Source of the DNA: Paracamarosporium sp. OC-R06-R3
Lineage: Eukaryota; Ascomycota; Dothideomycetes; Pleosporales; Didymosphaeriaceae
DNA: 64,000 nucleotides
Direction of reading: 5' to 3'
Assembly: GCA_019828545.1 (NCBI GenBank)
Contig: JACVRA010000137.1
Coordinates: 1 to 64,000, forward strand
The translations under genes were made by a program, and so were the position numbers. Shown piece after piece: positions 20,100-30,287 of the stretch. The number at the start of each line of letters is the position of its first letter. The first letter of the stretch is position 1. The notes beneath the pieces were generated by a model, which made no database searches, was not told where the DNA came from, and saw only the letters and a list, made by a program, of their open reading frames with translations.

Positions 20100-22909
20100 T
20101 TAAAGAACTATTCTTTCTCGTTTCCTATCTTCTTTAACACAGGAAAAATAGCTGGTGCTTATACCGACATTTTTATTCCTCATTGCTTCAACGAAGAATT
20201 GCGGCAGCATATGAGTCCGGTCCCAACAGTGTCTCCCTGCAACGAAACATCCGTGACAGATATCGAAATTTCCGTGATCACAGATCCCGCAGTGATAGTA
20301 TATGTCAATACATCGGCGCCGACAATAATTGCAAAGGACAAAAAAAGAGTACAGGTCGCGAACGACCTCAAGCCTCGCGATGCTGGCACAATTGGTGGTA
20401 ATGTCAGACCTGGTGGCGCCAATGAAGCGCTCCTCAGAGCTTAGCACACGGATCTGCGCATCGATCTCCTCATCAGATGGGAACAAACCGATGAGCTCCC
20501 GAGCGCTTGGTCTGTCGTCCGGGTCTTTCTGCCGGCATCGAGTGATGATTCTGTCCAAGTACTCCGGCATGTCCGCTGTCGCTTTGGGCAAGGAGACCGG
20601 ATTACTATGTTCCTCACAATGGGGATCTGTTATGTTGTGGCATCCTGCCAAGTAGCAGAAGTTTAGACCTATTGATTGCTCCTCGTTGCGATACAGATGC
20701 CAAAGATAGAGACCGAACTGAAATATGTCGAACTTCGGCCCCACCTGCCCATCTCCGTACGCAAAATCTTCTGTGCGATACTCTGGTGGCATTAGGCCAA
20801 ACCGGCTGTGTAGAATGGGGTGAGTACGGCCCTGCGATGAAGGCAAAGGCATCACGACTGCATTGTTCTGCTTGTCAATACAAACAGCCCAGTTGTACGT
20901 TCGGAACCCTGCAAGAACTTGGCCGTGCGTATGAAAAGCATCGATGCCGCGGACAATCTGCTTGGCCCACTTCTGGCGAATTGGCCATGGTATACACTTG
21001 TCACGCTCTCTGTAAGTCGATATCAAGTTGAACATTGGCCCTTTGGCTGGTAGGTCGAGCAGCATGCCTTTTAGCGAGTTCCTTTGCGAGTCTACAACTA
21101 CGCCGAATAGCTGTACAGTATAAGGATTTCCTGCCAGGCGGATTCCGACTTCTATGTGACTGTGCAGGTGTTCATGCCTTGAAGTGTCAGGATTTGTGGG
21201 CCAGTATAAAAGCCACCGACCGTTGAGGTTTGTCGCTAACACTCTATCTTGTAGGTAGGCTTTGTAAAGCTTCGTGTCTGGAATAATTCGAATACCTCGA
21301 CATCGAACGGACTGAAGGAAGGCCATATGTTGATCGCTTGTGCTTGTATAGAGACTTGGCATTATGCTTATAGCAACGTTGTCCTTGTTGTTTCCTCGGA
21401 GCATCTGTTCGGTGTTTCTATCTAAGGAAAGATTTATTTCGGCATCTTCTCTGATGCGCGGGTGATTGCGTATCACACCTTGTAAGAGAGAGGTCATACC
21501 GAACGGTGCTTGACGATGTCTCATATTAGCATGGCTGTGTGTAGCTTCTTCGACAATTAACCAGTAGTTACTACCGGCTATCACAGTCATTCTCAATTTG
21601 ATCCGGACCCAATCCATTGGCGTTCTGGCGACGAAGAAATCTTGCTTGACCGTAGCATGAGTGGGATGCCACTCCACCAGGGTTATTGGATAGTAGATCA
21701 ATTGTGGACCCACATCATCATTTGTATAGACCCAAGGACAGAATGAAGATTGCGACTCGAAGCTACCGAATGGGCAGAGAGTGGCTCTCAGAACGTTCAA
21801 CAGTTTGGTGAGAAGCTGGTGCAGAGCTGAGCTTCGGATCATAGTATCAGACTTCGTGGCATCTGTGGCGTAAGTGGACATCATCGTCGGACCTTGCTGC
21901 TCTACAAGAGGCTGATGAGACGTATTTGTAGTCGCCAAGGCCTGAATGCCGAGAATCCTACTCTGATACAAGATCGCAACTGTTAGACGCTCCTGTATGC
22001 TCTGCATCTTGTGTACATGTTAGTAGACATTTTCGACTAGACGGGAATGGAACTGACAAGCGGCAGTGTCTGTTCTTCTGTGGCTGTCAAGAAGGTAAGT
22101 AAGATAGAGGGGGAGGCTGCTGTTGCATTAGTAAGGGGTCCGAAAATAGACTTTAGTGTGACGGTTAACTCACAATGTTTCAAGATCTCCTCACAAAGCC
22201 TTCTAAAAGCTCTAAACTTCCCCTCACCGTATATTAGTGGCATAGCTACATCGAAAATTCCTAGTAGAGAATAGATGTGGTCTTCTTCGCGCTTAGTTCT
22301 ACGGTGTTGTGCCCATATTAGCCGTTCCTCGATAGTACAAGCAGCTAGGGAACCGCCACGTAGAACACTAGTAGATATGCCTGTTACAGTAGAGATAGAT
22401 GTCTCTAAAGTAGTTTTATCGCCAAGTCGTTGCCAGTCTCGTGCAAAAAACTCAACGTGTTTCGGCACGATTAATTCTTGAAGTGTCCAGCCTCGCGTAA
22501 ACCATCGACTTTGTCTAAACGCTTCTTCCCAAGGGAGGCCGGGGGATTGCATGTGCTCTGCAATCTTCACATCCGGGAGATATGCATAACATATGGCTGA
22601 ATTACTATACCAACGGAACATGGAATTGATAGCCTCAGAAAGCTCAGTACTATTTGCTTTGTCGATACAGCATGTATCAACCCAGAGATAGCAGAGACCG
22701 TCTTTTTTCGCTTGCTTAACAGCATATTGTATCTTCTTGTAGCCATCCCTACGTCCAGCAGTGCCTTTTACAAGATCTTCGAAAGTCACCTCTTCTTCTG
22801 TCTTTCCCCATGTATGTGAAAGCGCGGCATAAGGCGGTATCGAGTCATCTCCGAAGAGGTCCCTAGTAAGGCTGAGCTTTCCAGTCTTACTGATATTGAG
22901 TAGACGCAT
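20100..22909 (-). CDS. HET domain - pseudokinase - ZZ zinc finger protein
   Basis: Joined here as one gene: exons 22909-22174, 22119-22058 and 22007-20100, predicted 901 residues. Intron 1 (54 bp) has donor GTGAGT and branch-like TTACTAAT; intron 2 (50 bp) has donor GTCAGT and a perfect TACTAAC before the acceptor. Both keep the frame. Residues 1-250 form a HET domain: YAALSHTWG, YLWVDTCCIDK, SRWFTRGWTLQELI, YSLLGIFDVAMPLIYGEG. A kinase-like fold follows, but the catalytic loop reads HGQVLAGFRTYNWAV instead of HRD-x-K-x-x-N, so it is probably inactive; FDIFQFGLYLWHL and RPSARELIGLF keep the fold. Residues ~820-870 form a ZZ finger (CNYC, YYHCGICDHGNFDIC). HET domains trigger cell death in vegetative incompatibility. 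Alternative: two adjacent genes separated by 29 bp. Confidence 0.72.
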
Positions 22910-23651
22910 GATATATTTCGGATGACAACGTTAAGATGCTTGGAGACGGGACAATTATAGAAGAAGAGAACGTCGTTCCTAATGCTGCATTGAGAGTGAA
23001 AATGGAGTCCACAACTAAAGATACAGCCTCAAGTAACCATATTGGAGGATTCAGAGTTTAGGCCTAGCATCAGGCTTGGAGGGTGTATATATGACGACTG
23101 GGTTCGATGATAATTGTCTGTACAGCCTTACCTTATCTCTGAAGAGAGCTGCCACGTCACCCCGTTCACATGTTGAAAGCTTAACGAGGTTCATTGGCTA
23201 GTGTTGACGCCAAGTGATGCCTTCCTATGTTGCATGCATGATGAGATGAAGCTGTGGTGGCCAACTCTCTAAGCGTGGTTGTTGGCGGAATCGCTTTAAG
23301 ATGATTGGGTTCGGACCGCCTTTCAGCCTCATGCTTACATGTTAACTACATACTAATTGGATCGCTCTTTTTTTATAGTTTCCTCGTAATCGTGGCTCAA
23401 AACGCTATATGCCACATCCTCCAATATCCATTTCAAGCTACTTTCAGAGTGTGCCCTTGAGAATTACCTTTTCCCTACAACATATTGATCTATCCTATAT
23501 ATACTAAGTTAGCCACACTAAGCTATAAGTATGGTATGCTAGCTAATCCTCGGCAGTCGGCAGGTCGGCACCTAGGGATCCGGCCTCCGACACTAGTATT
23601 GCCTAGCTCCAAGCTTCGATCCAACCCATAGCACTTATGAACTATACTAAT

Positions 23652-23680
23652 CTACTTTAGATATGAGCTTACTAAAGTAG
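23652..23680. repeat. Short perfect inverted repeat
   Basis: CTACTTTAG at 23652-23660 is followed after 11 bases by its exact complement CTAAAGTAG at 23672-23680. It sits in AT-rich, probably element-derived DNA next to the tRNA. No function can be assigned. Confidence 0.5.
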
Positions 23681-23769
23681 GACCTAAGTGATAGCTATAG
23701 CGCTTATCTTCTTTTAAAAATGAGATATATACTTTTATCAGCGGCATTCAGCATAAACAGTTATGTTAT

Positions 23770-23869
23770 GGGCTTGTGGTTTAGTGGTATAATTTTCCCT
23801 TAGCACGTGACTTCGTCAAGTCACTTCCAAGCGTGGGAAAGGTCCTGGGTTCGATTCCCAGCAAGTCCA
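23770..23869 (+). tRNA. tRNA-Ala (AGC) with a 28-nt intron
   Basis: All arms fold: acceptor GGGCTTG with CAAGTCC, a three-pair D stem GTT/AAT, anticodon stem TTCCC/GGGAA, and T stem CTGGG/CCCAG around TTCGATT. The loop TTAGCA-T gives anticodon AGC. A 28-base intron (23806-23833), which can itself form a hairpin (GTGACTT...AAGTCAC), interrupts the gene one base 3' of the anticodon, the normal tRNA intron site. The G3-U70 wobble pair, the main alanine identity signal, is present. The mature length is 72 bases with discriminator A. Box A and box B are both good. Confidence 0.9.
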
Positions 23870-24554
23870 GCTTTTTGCAGGTTTAATGCACAAGAAGCCT
23901 CCTGAATCGATGCACGGAAATTTTCTTTTTGTGAGGGGTCAGGTTCTAACAAAACTGACCCAGCTAGCTAGATAGCTGGCTGTGCAAGGAACGTTTGTGC
24001 CTGACAGAGTTGCACATCACTTTGTTGCAAACATTATTATCACGTTGGAAGAAACTGATTTATTTGATTATTTACGCAGTCGATAGAGTAGTAGTAGTAG
24101 CCGTACTGGCTGGATGGTCTCGCTCAGATATCCTCCCGTGGTATGTGTGCCCTTGGTGCTTCACGCACACCTCATTGCATTGAAAACGCCGTTGAACTCC
24201 CCAGGTGCCACTTTGTGATTGCGTAGGCAGTACACGCTTCTCCCATATTCCTTCAGCTTGCGAACTCTAGCTTTCTTTTCATATCGTAGTGCTAGCGGAT
24301 TGATCTTGCTATACACTCCAAGACAAGCAGACCTTGTCCTTTTAAATCTCGGGTGAGCGACTATAGAGTATCGTTCGTGGTTTCCCATTCGGAGGCCTAC
24401 ATCTTTGTGGTGCTACCGTGAGTACAGCTTTATCTCGTTGGCAAGGAAGCGCTTTTGATCACTGGGGAAGCGGTTTCCTACTAGAGGAGCAGGCTTGCGA
24501 TGCCACACCCTCGACACTCACCCACCCTTGTACTATTCTTGATCGCCCAACCCT

Positions 24555-26861
24555 TCAACCGTACTGATATCCCGCCGGTCCCGCGTTCATTGGTCCCATA
24601 TCAACCGGCTGTTGTAACTGTGGCATCTGCGCCATGTGGTTGGGGTCGTTCGAGAAGTCGAAGCTGGCTGCCCAATCATAATCTGGAAATTGGTCCAACA
24701 TTGGCGGGAACATATACGCCTCTCCATCCCAACCACCTTCAAAGCCTATGGGCGCTGAGTGGGGGGCCATTGAGTGCGGTGGGATACCGTGAGGATCCAT
24801 CTTGACTTGTTGAGGAGCAGATGTCGCCGTAGTAGCATGCGAAAGTCCTGGTGCTGTTGTCTGAGTCATTTCCCTCTCGTAATCTTGCACGCCCGTCTGC
24901 GTCAGTATAGTGCCATGACCGGGTGCAATGGGGAAGAAATGCTTACCTGGAGTCGTGGGTTGCGTTTGAGCATTCGCAGGAAGGCCTTCTTCGCCGTTGT
25001 AAGGGTTGTACATGTGGCCAAATTCCTCGCGCCAGTACCAGAACATATCGAAGGAGACGCTCATGCTGAGTCTTGTTCGTAATCTTATCCCCAGGCTTTC
25101 CACGCTCCCGTCCCGTCGCCTAAAAACTCTATTGCTCTGCCAAAGGTTCTTGAGGATTTGGCAGCATCGCTCGCCCAAGTCGCCGTTTTGTAAAGAAGTG
25201 GCTTTGCTGAATTGCGCAGCATGATAGTAAGCCTGTTCGCCTGCAGGGAGGTCCAAATGTTGATGGAGATGAGAGCGGGAGAGTTTTAGGATGACGAAAC
25301 CGGCCAACGAAACCGTTCGGTCAATAAAGGACTGTGAAATAAATGCAAAATTTGCCTGCTGGGTCATCGCGTGAGCTGTTTGTAAAGTAGAAATGCAGAG
25401 AGAATAAAGGCGGCTTAGTGATTCCGCGTCCGGCCCTGGATTAAGAGGATGTGCGAAAAAATGGAAGGCGAGAACGTGAATACGCGCGCAATTTAGTTGG
25501 AAAGAATCTGTCAGATCAGCAAAGTGTTCTTGAATCGAGAATACTTAACAACATACCTAATTCGCTTGGTGAAGAAGCCCCCAAGCTTAAAAGTTGCGAG
25601 TCGAAAATACCGATTAATGAGCGCAAAGCTCGAACATCGCAGTTGATTGTTTTGATATCCGTTCGCGACATTGCTGTCATGGCCTTGTGCAAAATAATGT
25701 GTAGTTTGTGATTGAATTGCAGATCCGCTGGAAGAAATGCAAGTAGATCCTCTCGGTCCTTTTCGTCCCCATCGTAGAATGATTCTGCTATTACAAGTGG
25801 AGGGATGCCCTCAGCACAGCTCGTCCGAATTGATACGATGACACACTGCATCCATAACTTCGCCCTAAGAATCTTCTGTTCTTGGTCCGTTTTCAATGGC
25901 GTCCGAGCAAAATCCTGGCCTACTCCTGCCACGTGCAAACCAATTTGCGTGGCAAGGTGCACTGCAGCGCCGCACAAGACATGGGTCATGTCTTTGTACA
26001 TGGAATTGGTGGGTAATCGCCATGTGCAGAGAATGAGGAGACCCTGGATGACGGGAATCGGCGTGGATCGGAGAGCCATAGATGAGAAGGCAAGTGGCGT
26101 TATCAACTGGCTAACTTTGTCGAGAATGCTTCGATCTTCGAGATAATGCCGCGATCCCGTGACCACTATACACCAAAAGAGGAAGGGAGATAATTCGTAG
26201 TAACCATTCGCACTGTTTGGGCTGAGCGAGGATTCCAGGATTGGGAGCAACGGATGATACTGTGTGAAGAATCTTGCCGAAATTTAGCACAAATCTCTCA
26301 AATCGATGGATACGACTTACAATGCAAAGCAGTCATCGATTTTTCGCGCATCCACCACAAAGCCATCCAAAGCTCTCGGTAGGGTTGGACAGCCTGCGCT
26401 CCCTTTCACATCTCTTCCAACATGCGGATTTACGCCGTGCGGTCCATTATCCAATGCCGGACTCATGCTTGCATCGGTCCCGGGAGCGCTCGGATTTGAA
26501 AAGCTTCCATTTGCCGGGTCATGTGGACTTCTGAACGAGCTTGCATCACCTAGACTTCCTGGAGTAGAATTTGGATCACCGTGGCCTTGTCGCATATTCC
26601 ACCTTAGCTCTTCAAGTTCGCGGCGCATCTCAGCCTTTGTCTGCCGCAAGTTGCGGGTCGACGTGGGCAAAATACGGCACTCCAGATTCATTTTCTTGCA
26701 GCGGCTACAAGGCTCGTGGGGAGTCTTGTGCTGCTCGACGTCGCAGCGGATCTGGCGAGCATCAGTGTACACGTTCCCGCCATGCTCGCGATATCTTCGG
26801 CACTACTCACCTTCTGCTGGCGACATTCCACGCAAGCCTTACGTCTCGGCTGCGTCGTCAT
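24555..26861 (-). CDS. Zn2Cys6 transcription factor, Leu3/PrtT-like
   Basis: Predicted 695 residues in five exons: 26861-26811, 26751-26321, 26272-25557, 25507-24947 and 24883-24555. All introns are 48-63 bp and keep the frame. The zinc cluster is split by the first intron: exon 1 ends ACVECRQQK and exon 2 continues IRCDVEQHK, then EPCSRCKKMNLECRI. This, with KAEMRRELEELRW after it, resembles Leu3 and the protease regulator PrtT rather than Gal4. The middle region (FTQYHPLLPILE, RLPTNSMYKDMTHVLCGAAVH, QIGLHV) is the fungal-specific regulatory domain. The C-terminus is Met/Pro/Gln-rich and acidic, as in activation domains. It acts in the nucleus, by family on amino acid or secreted-protease genes; the exact targets are unknown. 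Confidence 0.85.
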
Positions 26862-28340
26862 GTTAAAGGGTACCTTTGCTCTGATATACTACTCCCCATG
26901 CGCGTCGCCGTTGAGACCGAGACCAAGGGGATAATGCGATGACAATGGTTATACTTGCGGTTACGACGCGTGGGGCGAAAAAGAAGGCCGTAAGAGCAGT
27001 TTTAGTTTTATTTACGCCATCATTCGGTCCTGGACCGGTGGAGCTCGGATAGCGGGGAGAGGCGCCCGAGGAAGGACCGAGGGCGCGCGGGGCGTTATAA
27101 TTCCCACGCTGGATAGTTAGGTACTTCAGGGTGACGGCCGTCTTGAAGAGAAAAATTGGAAAGGGACGCCTTGGTTGTAGGGCTGTTCTTGTTTCGGAGC
27201 ATGGTGAGGCGTGGTGCCGCTGCTGAACAGGTACATCCTGGAGATCTGCACCGTCATTTCGATGGAGCTAGGCTGGGCACGGTATAGCTTGCTTCACTGT
27301 CTTCGACAACGCAGGGTTGCGCTCGGGATACCTGCTGTCAACGCTATTGTTCATCGTAGAGCCTCAGCTCTGGTGAGCTCCTGAGGCTGTGACTTGGCAA
27401 GGCGCGGGCGTCGCATCGTGGGCGCAAATGGGGAGAGCGACACGTTGTGCGGCGCTGATATCAGAGACCTTATCTGATGCAACTTGATCTGCGGTGCGCC
27501 TTTAGTCTGCTCCTATTACTGTACACGTAAACATGCCTCGGCAGATGAGAAGGAGGTCGAGCCTTCGTACGAGCTCACCGTCGTTGTTAACTTGTTGAGT
27601 TTCAGTATTTTGTAGGAGGCGCACGAAAACGAGGGCGCAATTTTTTCCTTCCAGATTCTCTTCCGTGCAATTGAGGATCGGTGTTATGCAGAGCATTGCA
27701 CACGCACTTGCCGCCGAGCACAAGTCCTGTCTGTACTATGTGTACCATGAATAATGCATCTTGTGGTTACTCGACCCACGAGGCATCTTCAATAATGCCG
27801 CGCCAAGTGCGAGGCAGGGATCGTCCCTTCGACGGCAGCTTACGAAAGAAAATTTCCTGCCCTTCATCCTACTTTAACGCCATATAGGGACACCTAAGTA
27901 AAGCTTGGATGCCTTCGATTACTAGGCACTGAAAAAATTCACCCGACGATGCAGACAACCGCAGCGGCACGTGATCAAAGGCATCCCTGTTTGTAATGCG
28001 TCGGCCGCGGCCGCAGCCTCAGCATCCAAGATATTCTCCATTCAAATTTCTCGTCCTGCTACGTCATTTTCTATATACGACGCATGGATTAGGATATCAT
28101 AAGTTCAAGCACTCGCTTTAACGTCCAATATACACATCAAACCTTCCATATACTCAATGCCAACGGCATCTACCACACCTCTACCCTACCGAAAGGGGAG
28201 GAAAATAAATATAACGAGAGACGAAGAATGTGTGCGTAAAAGGAGAGCCCACGAAACCACTGGGACCGGCCCAAGCAGCGTAGCGAGAGAGAAGCCCCCG
28301 AAGCGCCAACGCCAAGAAGCTCCCCTCAACAGCCCCACTC
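26862..28340. other. Intergenic region, regulator to NAD kinase
   Basis: About 1.5 kb holding the promoter of the Leu3/PrtT-like gene and the 3' flank of the NAD kinase gene. Only short unsupported frames are present. No RNA or repeat was recognised. Confidence 0.5.
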
Positions 28341-30287
28341 TTACAGGAAAGGCAGCACCATGCCCTTCCTGATGGGACTGGCTCTGCCGCCAGACTGCGA
28401 TCCCTCAGCCGAGTATCCAGAATCTTGATCAGCCTCATCGTTGTCAAAGTCGATATCGAATCCGTTGTCTACCTGCTCGCCTTCTTTCTCCTCCGCATCG
28501 CCGTCCCACGCCTTTTGTTGGGCGCCGCGGTTGTTCCATCTCAACGTACGTGAGATAGAGTCAAACCACTCGGTAGGCTGCGAGAGTACCGTGGGAAAGG
28601 GGTACTGCGAGGCGGCAATGGTGACATGGTCGCCTTGCCGGAGTTCCACGCGACCCTTGCCATCGAAGGCGCAGTAGGCGGTCGCACGTGAGTTGCGGGG
28701 CACAGCTATGCGCAAGAGCATGCTGTCGTTCAACAACATAGGTCTAAAGCTTAATGTATGAGGGCAGATGGGTGTGAGCAGGATAGCGGGAATGTCCGGG
28801 TGCACGAGCGAGCCACCTGCGGACAGCGAGTAGGCAGTCGATCCGGTGGGTGTAGAGAAAATACACCCATCGGCCTGAACGACGGTAAGGAGGTTGTTGT
28901 CGCCGTAGAGTTCTAAGTTGGAAACGTAGGGTGAAGGCCCGCGGTCAATCACAAGCTCATTGAGCACCTCAAATTGTTCGGCCTCGATATGCTGTGGCGC
29001 CCCTGGCGCAGCATTCTTCTGGTAGCGATACACAGTGCAAGTGAAGCGCATGCGGAGGTTCACACGCATACCCGCGTCGCCCATGATCTTGCTGAGAGCC
29101 TCCTTGTACCGGTCAAATTCGAAATTGGTAAGGAATCCAAGACTGCCAAGCGAAAAGGATAGAATTGGTGGGACGATACGCTGGAAAAGCCAGGATGTGA
29201 AAAGGACAGTGCCGTCTCCACCGAGTGTCAACACGAGGTCAAACTTTTCGGGTGACTCCCAGCAAAGGTCAGGAGTCCAAAAGCGGAGCATGTTCTCGAA
29301 TCGAGCATCTTTCGCTAGAAGCGAAGGCGTGTCGAAGCGCTTCGACTTGCGGAGTTTATGGTCTACATAGACGTTGACTCCGACATCTGAGCCGTAGCGT
29401 GGAGTACACAAGAGCCACTCAGCTAGCTCACGTGTGAGGTGGACTAGCTGGTTGTCGCGCGCCTTTGTGACGATCATGACATTACGCACTGTCATCTTGA
29501 TCGGGCGGCGCTGGAGCTGCTTTGAAACTTCGCGCACACTCGTTGCAGTCTGCATCAGACGGGAGTGCGAGATGCTCTCGTCGTCAGCCATCTCGTCGAG
29601 CACCTTCTCGAGGTTGACAGCCTTGTCGAATTTCTTGTGAAAGAAACATGGCGAGGCTAGCGCAGCCATCTTGCTCGAGAGTTCAGCCGAATGCAGATCA
29701 AGTTCCGAGAGGGCCTCGGCCAAGCGATGCTGGGCCATCTCGGACGAATGCGTCTTGAGCGCGTCGTCCTGGTTGCCGCCCATGACGAGAGCATCCATGG
29801 AGGCAGCGTCGGGCTCCTGTGACGTAGGTGGGGGTCGCGACTGGAGCGCCTTGAGGATGGTCTGGCGCGGGATTGAGTCGATGGAGTAGGCGTTTTTGCG
29901 ATGCTTGTTTTTGCGTTGTTCGCGGTGCTCGCGGAAGGATTTCTGGGGGAGCACGGTGAGGTTCTCGATGGACGATGCAGTGCTTATGGAAGCCTGTGAG
30001 TCGGTCCGCGGCGGCTCGTCCGTGGTAACAGCAGGATTCGGCGCGGAGGGTTGGGCAGGCGCACAGCCGCTTAAATCCACGGGTGCTACCGCCTCAGCAT
30101 TATCGGTGTTGCGTGGGCGTGGGTGGCTGACGGGCGTCTGGAGCTGTTGTGGTTGCGGAGAATGGGGGAGCGGCACGTTTAATGCTGCGTCGACGGGATT
30201 AAGGCCGGAGAAGGCGGTACGTTGTGGGGACAGCGACGGGTGTATCTTTGACGGAGAAAACGGCTCCCCGAGACTTGTTTGCGGCAT
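28341..30287 (-). CDS. NAD kinase (ATP-NAD kinase), cytosolic type
   Basis: A single-exon protein of 648 residues that phosphorylates NAD to NADP with ATP. The catalytic core spans about residues 270-590: FDLVLTLGGDGTVLFTSWLF contains the GGDG motif, FSLGSLGFLTNF follows, then ELVIDRGPSPY with the conserved NE, and ADGCIFSTPTGSTAYSLS carrying the nucleotide-binding TPTGSTAY loop. About 200 residues of polar, proline-rich N-terminus precede the core, and the last 60 are acidic; both are common in fungal Utr1-like enzymes. No mitochondrial presequence is obvious, so the enzyme is probably cytosolic. Its start codon is the first ATG of the frame. Confidence 0.95.
   Translation of the reverse strand: MPQTSLGEPFSPSKIHPSLSPQRTAFSGLNPVDAALNVPLPHSPQPQQLQTPVSHPRPRNTDNAEAVAPVDLSGCAPAQPSAPNPAVTTDEPPRTDSQASISTASSIENLTVLPQKSFREHREQRKNKHRKNAYSIDSIPRQTILKALQSRPPPTSQEPDAASMDALVMGGNQDDALKTHSSEMAQHRLAEALSELDLHSAELSSKMAALASPCFFHKKFDKAVNLEKVLDEMADDESISHSRLMQTATSVREVSKQLQRRPIKMTVRNVMIVTKARDNQLVHLTRELAEWLLCTPRYGSDVGVNVYVDHKLRKSKRFDTPSLLAKDARFENMLRFWTPDLCWESPEKFDLVLTLGGDGTVLFTSWLFQRIVPPILSFSLGSLGFLTNFEFDRYKEALSKIMGDAGMRVNLRMRFTCTVYRYQKNAAPGAPQHIEAEQFEVLNELVIDRGPSPYVSNLELYGDNNLLTVVQADGCIFSTPTGSTAYSLSAGGSLVHPDIPAILLTPICPHTLSFRPMLLNDSMLLRIAVPRNSRATAYCAFDGKGRVELRQGDHVTIAASQYPFPTVLSQPTEWFDSISRTLRWNNRGAQQKAWDGDAEEKEGEQVDNGFDIDFDNDEADQDSGYSAEGSQSGGRASPIRKGMVLPFL

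Larger units (their letters stand above)
22910..24554. other. AT-rich intergenic region with tRNA and repeat-like DNA
   Basis: About 1.6 kb. The left part is the promoter of the HET gene. Around 23480-23760 is AT-rich DNA with many TA steps, a short GC island at ~23550-23600 and a 9-bp inverted repeat (23652-23680), suggesting an old degenerate element. A tRNA-Ala gene follows. No protein gene is supported. Confidence 0.5.

Noticed and set aside
22037..22909. A stand-alone HET protein of 290 residues ending at 22037
   Set aside because: The unspliced end (ELTVTLKSIF...) does not resemble HET proteins, while two well-formed short introns with branch sites extend the frame into the kinase part. 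Kept as the alternative model.
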